From Planctomycetota bacterium (lineage in GTDB: Bacteria; Planctomycetota; Planctomycetia; Pirellulales; JADFKK01): a stretch of 35,353 nt of DNA. Under the pieces are notes generated by a model. The model searched no databases. It was given only the letters and a program-made list of their open reading frames with translations, and was not told the origin of the DNA. The position numbers were made by a program, and so were the translations under genes. The DNA lies in NCBI GenBank assembly GCA_022564995.1, contig JADFKK010000043.1:1-35353 (forward strand), in the 5' to 3' direction. This document shows, piece by piece, positions 32,971-35,353 of the stretch (position 1 is the stretch's first letter; every line of letters starts with the position of its first letter).

Positions 32971-33921
32971 ATGGGCAACAAAAAGATCAGCCTTGTGTGT
33001 TTCGTAACTCTGTCCATGACTTTCGCTGGAGTAGCGCGGGCAGCCGAGAGCTATTTCGAGAACTTTGATTCATTCCAAGTAGGCTCCAACATCATTGGCC
33101 AGGGAGATTGGACCGGCTGGGCAGACGATCCGAACCCAGACTATGGTGCTCCGTTGACCGATCAGTTTGCGTTGAGCGGTAACAAATCGCTAGAGATCGG
33201 CGGTGGCAATCCGGGCGATTGGACAGACATCGTTTGGCAATTTCCCGAGGTAATTTCCGGGCAGTACACGTTTAGCGCGATGACGTATATCCCGTCGACT
33301 TCGACATCCGCGACCAATCCCGCCATCAATTTCATGATCAGCCACCCGGGACCGTTGGTGTGGGGCGGCGAGATGCGGTTCTTTCTCGATCGAGGGCAAG
33401 TCGACTACGCCGGCAACGCTGGCAACCCGGTGCCGATGGTCCGCGACGCGTGGGTCAAGGTCCAACTCGACGTCGACCTCCTCGCGCAGCAGGCCAGCAT
33501 GTTCTACAACGACGAGCCGCTGGGCGACTTTGCCTGGAACGGCGTCGACTTCGTCGCGGTCAACCTGTGGGCACCCGCCGGTACGTCGCCGATTTACTAC
33601 GATAATCTGTCGCTAGTTCCCCCGGTCACCAGCGACCTGACCGGCAATGGCTTCGTCGACTTTGAAGACCTAACCGTGCTGCTGGCCAACTGGAATAAAG
33701 ACGTCACCGCCGCCGACGGTAATCTTGTGGAGCCGCTGATCACCGTGGTCAACTTCGACGACCTCACCGTGCTGCTCGCCGACTGGACCGGACCCGGACC
33801 GGCCGGCTCGCCGGAAGCGGCGTTGGGCGAGGCCGTTCCGGAGCCATCGACGTTGCTGCTCGCCCTACTCGCCACGCTCGGCCTGAGCTTCTACCGGCGA
33901 CGGGGACGACGGGCGTTCTAA
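32971..33921 (+). CDS. Secreted dockerin-like, PEP-CTERM-sorted protein
   Basis: A 316-residue protein. ATG 32971 has GGGAG 9 nt upstream and starts a signal peptide (MGNKKISLVCFVTLSMTFAG, cut near ARAAES). Residues about 25-220 are a beta-sandwich of the concanavalin/LamG-like kind often preceding such tails (YFENFDSFQVGSNIIGQGDW, SPIYYDNLSLVPP). Then a dockerin-like pair of EF-hand loops: LTGNGFVDFEDLTVLLANWN and VVNFDDLTVLLADWTGPGPA. The C-terminus is a PEP-CTERM sorting signal: VPEPSTLLLALLATLGLSFY followed by RRRGRRAF, which in the family is recognised by an exosortase. So the protein is exported and probably anchored or released at the surface. The dockerin pair closely matches that of the 1867-aa protein. 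The long upstream frame to 32704 runs through transposon debris and was not used. Confidence 0.8.
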   Translation: MGNKKISLVCFVTLSMTFAGVARAAESYFENFDSFQVGSNIIGQGDWTGWADDPNPDYGAPLTDQFALSGNKSLEIGGGNPGDWTDIVWQFPEVISGQYTFSAMTYIPSTSTSATNPAINFMISHPGPLVWGGEMRFFLDRGQVDYAGNAGNPVPMVRDAWVKVQLDVDLLAQQASMFYNDEPLGDFAWNGVDFVAVNLWAPAGTSPIYYDNLSLVPPVTSDLTGNGFVDFEDLTVLLANWNKDVTAADGNLVEPLITVVNFDDLTVLLADWTGPGPAGSPEAALGEAVPEPSTLLLALLATLGLSFYRRRGRRAF

Positions 33922-34131
33922 GCCCCGCTGATTCCCGACGTGTTCTGAGTTGCGTTGGCTGCCGTTCGTGCAACAGGGGCGATCCTGGAGCGTCGGTTTT
34001 GGGCCAGTTGCTATTCCAGCTCCCGCCCAGGTACAACCACGAGCGTTCATCACCGTTGCGGATTCGTGCTTGCGAATCCATAGGTTATGTGATAAGCACG
34101 GAACCGCAGAGGCACACAGGACATTGGGATT

Positions 34132-35349
34132 ATGAATCACGAAGAGTATTCCAGGGCAGTTCTTGACTCACTTCGGGAGCCACCCGTCGAGATTCCACTA
34201 ATCGAGACTGAGGAAGCCCGGCGCAACAATGCGGCTCGGTGCATGACCGATTTTTTCTGCAATCGCCTGTCCGCCAATGGCGAAGTTCCTCGACGCATCA
34301 AGCACACGACATTTCAGTGGATGGACGGATTGGTTACGCTTCGGAACGCACGCGTCACTGACCACCACTGGTCCACACTTCAGGTGAAGGTTGCCGAGCA
34401 ACTGCACCACGAAGCGGAAACCAAGCCGGTTGTATACATCCTCTTGTGTTGGGCCATTTCAGACGGAAAATTGCACGTTTGGGCGATTCCAGAAGATGTC
34501 GCTCACGTTGCCTTTGCTGAAATCCCAGCGGGGCGAGACGGAACGTACAAGACGGTGGAAGTGTTTCCAGACACGCACCTGATGAGGAATGCTCCCCACG
34601 CACCGGATTTGTCGCCGTATTACGTGCAATGTGATTTACTCGACGAAGAATTGACCAAGCTCGTCGAATCTATCAAGATCGACCGCGCGGCGAAACGAGC
34701 CGACCAAGATCACGATGAAATAGCTGGAGATTCCGACTCCGAGATTGCTGACGACGAAGCCACGCCATTCTTCACGACAGCCACAGTCGAGTTTCTCAAA
34801 GAATTGCCGGATCACGTGCAGGACGCGGAATGGCACGAGGAACAGAAGCTGCGATACCAGCGAGTGCTGCGTGACCCGGCCCGCTCCCTGGTCGAAGCTC
34901 TGCGGAAACAATACATCGAACGCCTGAGCCCGGAAGTCGCCGGCGGCAAGCGCCATTTGTCGATCTTAAAGAAAAACGACTACGGGAAAGGCGGTTACCA
35001 CGACCATTACTGGTTTGCATTCTATGATCCACGCATAGGGAGTAAGACAAGATCAGTTCAGTTTTTCTTTCGCATGATCGGGTCAGAAAGAGTTTGGCGG
35101 TATGGCTTCGGCATGGGCAACTATTGCGATGAATACGCCGAACGGCTTCAGTTGGCGTTTCGGTCGAATCCCGATGCTGCGGCAGAGTATATACGGCAGG
35201 CTCCACCCGAGGTGCGCGTCAGACTGTCCTTAACCAAGCGTACTCGTCTCGCTGAAAATACGAGAAAACTCGAAACCTTCCGTGGTTTTGCGGGTCTAAT
35301 GGGTGTGAAGACAATCCCGTTACCGCGAAACATGGAGGGTTTCGAGTGA
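34132..35349 (+). CDS. Unknown 405-aa soluble protein at window edge
   Basis: The protein starts MNHEEYSRAVLDSLREPPVE (ATG 34132, weak upstream GGGA) and ends with TGA at 35347-35349. There is no signal peptide or membrane helix. An N-terminal part (to about 190) has alternating strands such as VVYILLCWAISDGKLHVWAI, which could belong to a nuclease-like or sensor alpha/beta domain; an acidic linker follows (DQDHDEIAGDSDSEIADDEA); the C-terminal part has KNDYGKGGYHDHYWFAFYDP and RSVQFFFRMIGSERVWRYGF, a strand-rich region resembling specificity or modification-sensing domains ahead of McrB-type ATPases, but I cannot assign a family. The coding frame is clean and complete. The next gene lies outside the window; the protein may be the first member of a multi-gene system. 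Confidence 0.55.
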   Translation: MNHEEYSRAVLDSLREPPVEIPLIETEEARRNNAARCMTDFFCNRLSANGEVPRRIKHTTFQWMDGLVTLRNARVTDHHWSTLQVKVAEQLHHEAETKPVVYILLCWAISDGKLHVWAIPEDVAHVAFAEIPAGRDGTYKTVEVFPDTHLMRNAPHAPDLSPYYVQCDLLDEELTKLVESIKIDRAAKRADQDHDEIAGDSDSEIADDEATPFFTTATVEFLKELPDHVQDAEWHEEQKLRYQRVLRDPARSLVEALRKQYIERLSPEVAGGKRHLSILKKNDYGKGGYHDHYWFAFYDPRIGSKTRSVQFFFRMIGSERVWRYGFGMGNYCDEYAERLQLAFRSNPDAAAEYIRQAPPEVRVRLSLTKRTRLAENTRKLETFRGFAGLMGVKTIPLPRNMEGFE

Positions 35350-35353
35350 ATAC

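Overview
The window looks like chromosomal DNA of a member of the Planctomycetota, probably Pirellulales-like. The evidence is: three large proteins carry the planctomycete N-terminal motif LEPLE(E/Q)R.LL; there are dockerin-like repeats and a PEP-CTERM tail; there is a haem-binding HzsA-related protein; ECF sigma factors have zinc-finger anti-sigma partners; and the spacers are packed with short palindromic REP-like repeats typical of these genomes. The taxonomic call is inference from these features, not from a marker gene.

Layout. 1-2072 is a decayed defence or mobile area: the 3' stub of a type IIL/IIG-like DNA methyltransferase, a repeat element, the C-terminal stub of a DUF2130 protein, and an intact ApeA-like HEPN protein. 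2073-2951 is repeat-rich spacer. 2952-6077 encodes a secreted HzsA-related protein with two CxxCH haem sites. 6319-9733 is a tight three-gene cassette: C5-cytosine methyltransferase, ParB-like protein, and an unrecognised protein with weak nuclease-like features. It is the best candidate for an undescribed restriction/defence system. 9734-12538 is a graveyard of REP repeats, a REP-associated (RAYT) transposase with its centre deleted plus an inverted copy of its 3' end, an HNH nuclease gene with its catalytic centre deleted, a small intact partner gene, and an integrase-core fragment.

12539-28612 (all minus strand) is a coherent block, read from right to left: an ECF sigma factor, a second ECF sigma factor fused at its N-terminus to a zinc-finger anti-sigma (ZAS) module, a membrane protein with four tandem ZAS modules, a 2199-aa protein with about 29 FG-GAP/VCBS repeats and a C-terminal membrane anchor, and an 1867-aa protein with a seven-repeat propeller, cadherin-like domains, six lamin-tail domains and a dockerin. 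The simplest reading is a regulatory cassette controlling giant envelope proteins.

28613-35353 holds a small unknown gene and a beta-helix surface protein (plus strand), two decayed insertion sequences (minus strand), a secreted dockerin/PEP-CTERM protein whose dockerin closely matches that of the 1867-aa protein, and finally a 405-aa unknown protein at the right edge that could be the first gene of another system. No rRNA, tRNA or CRISPR array was seen.
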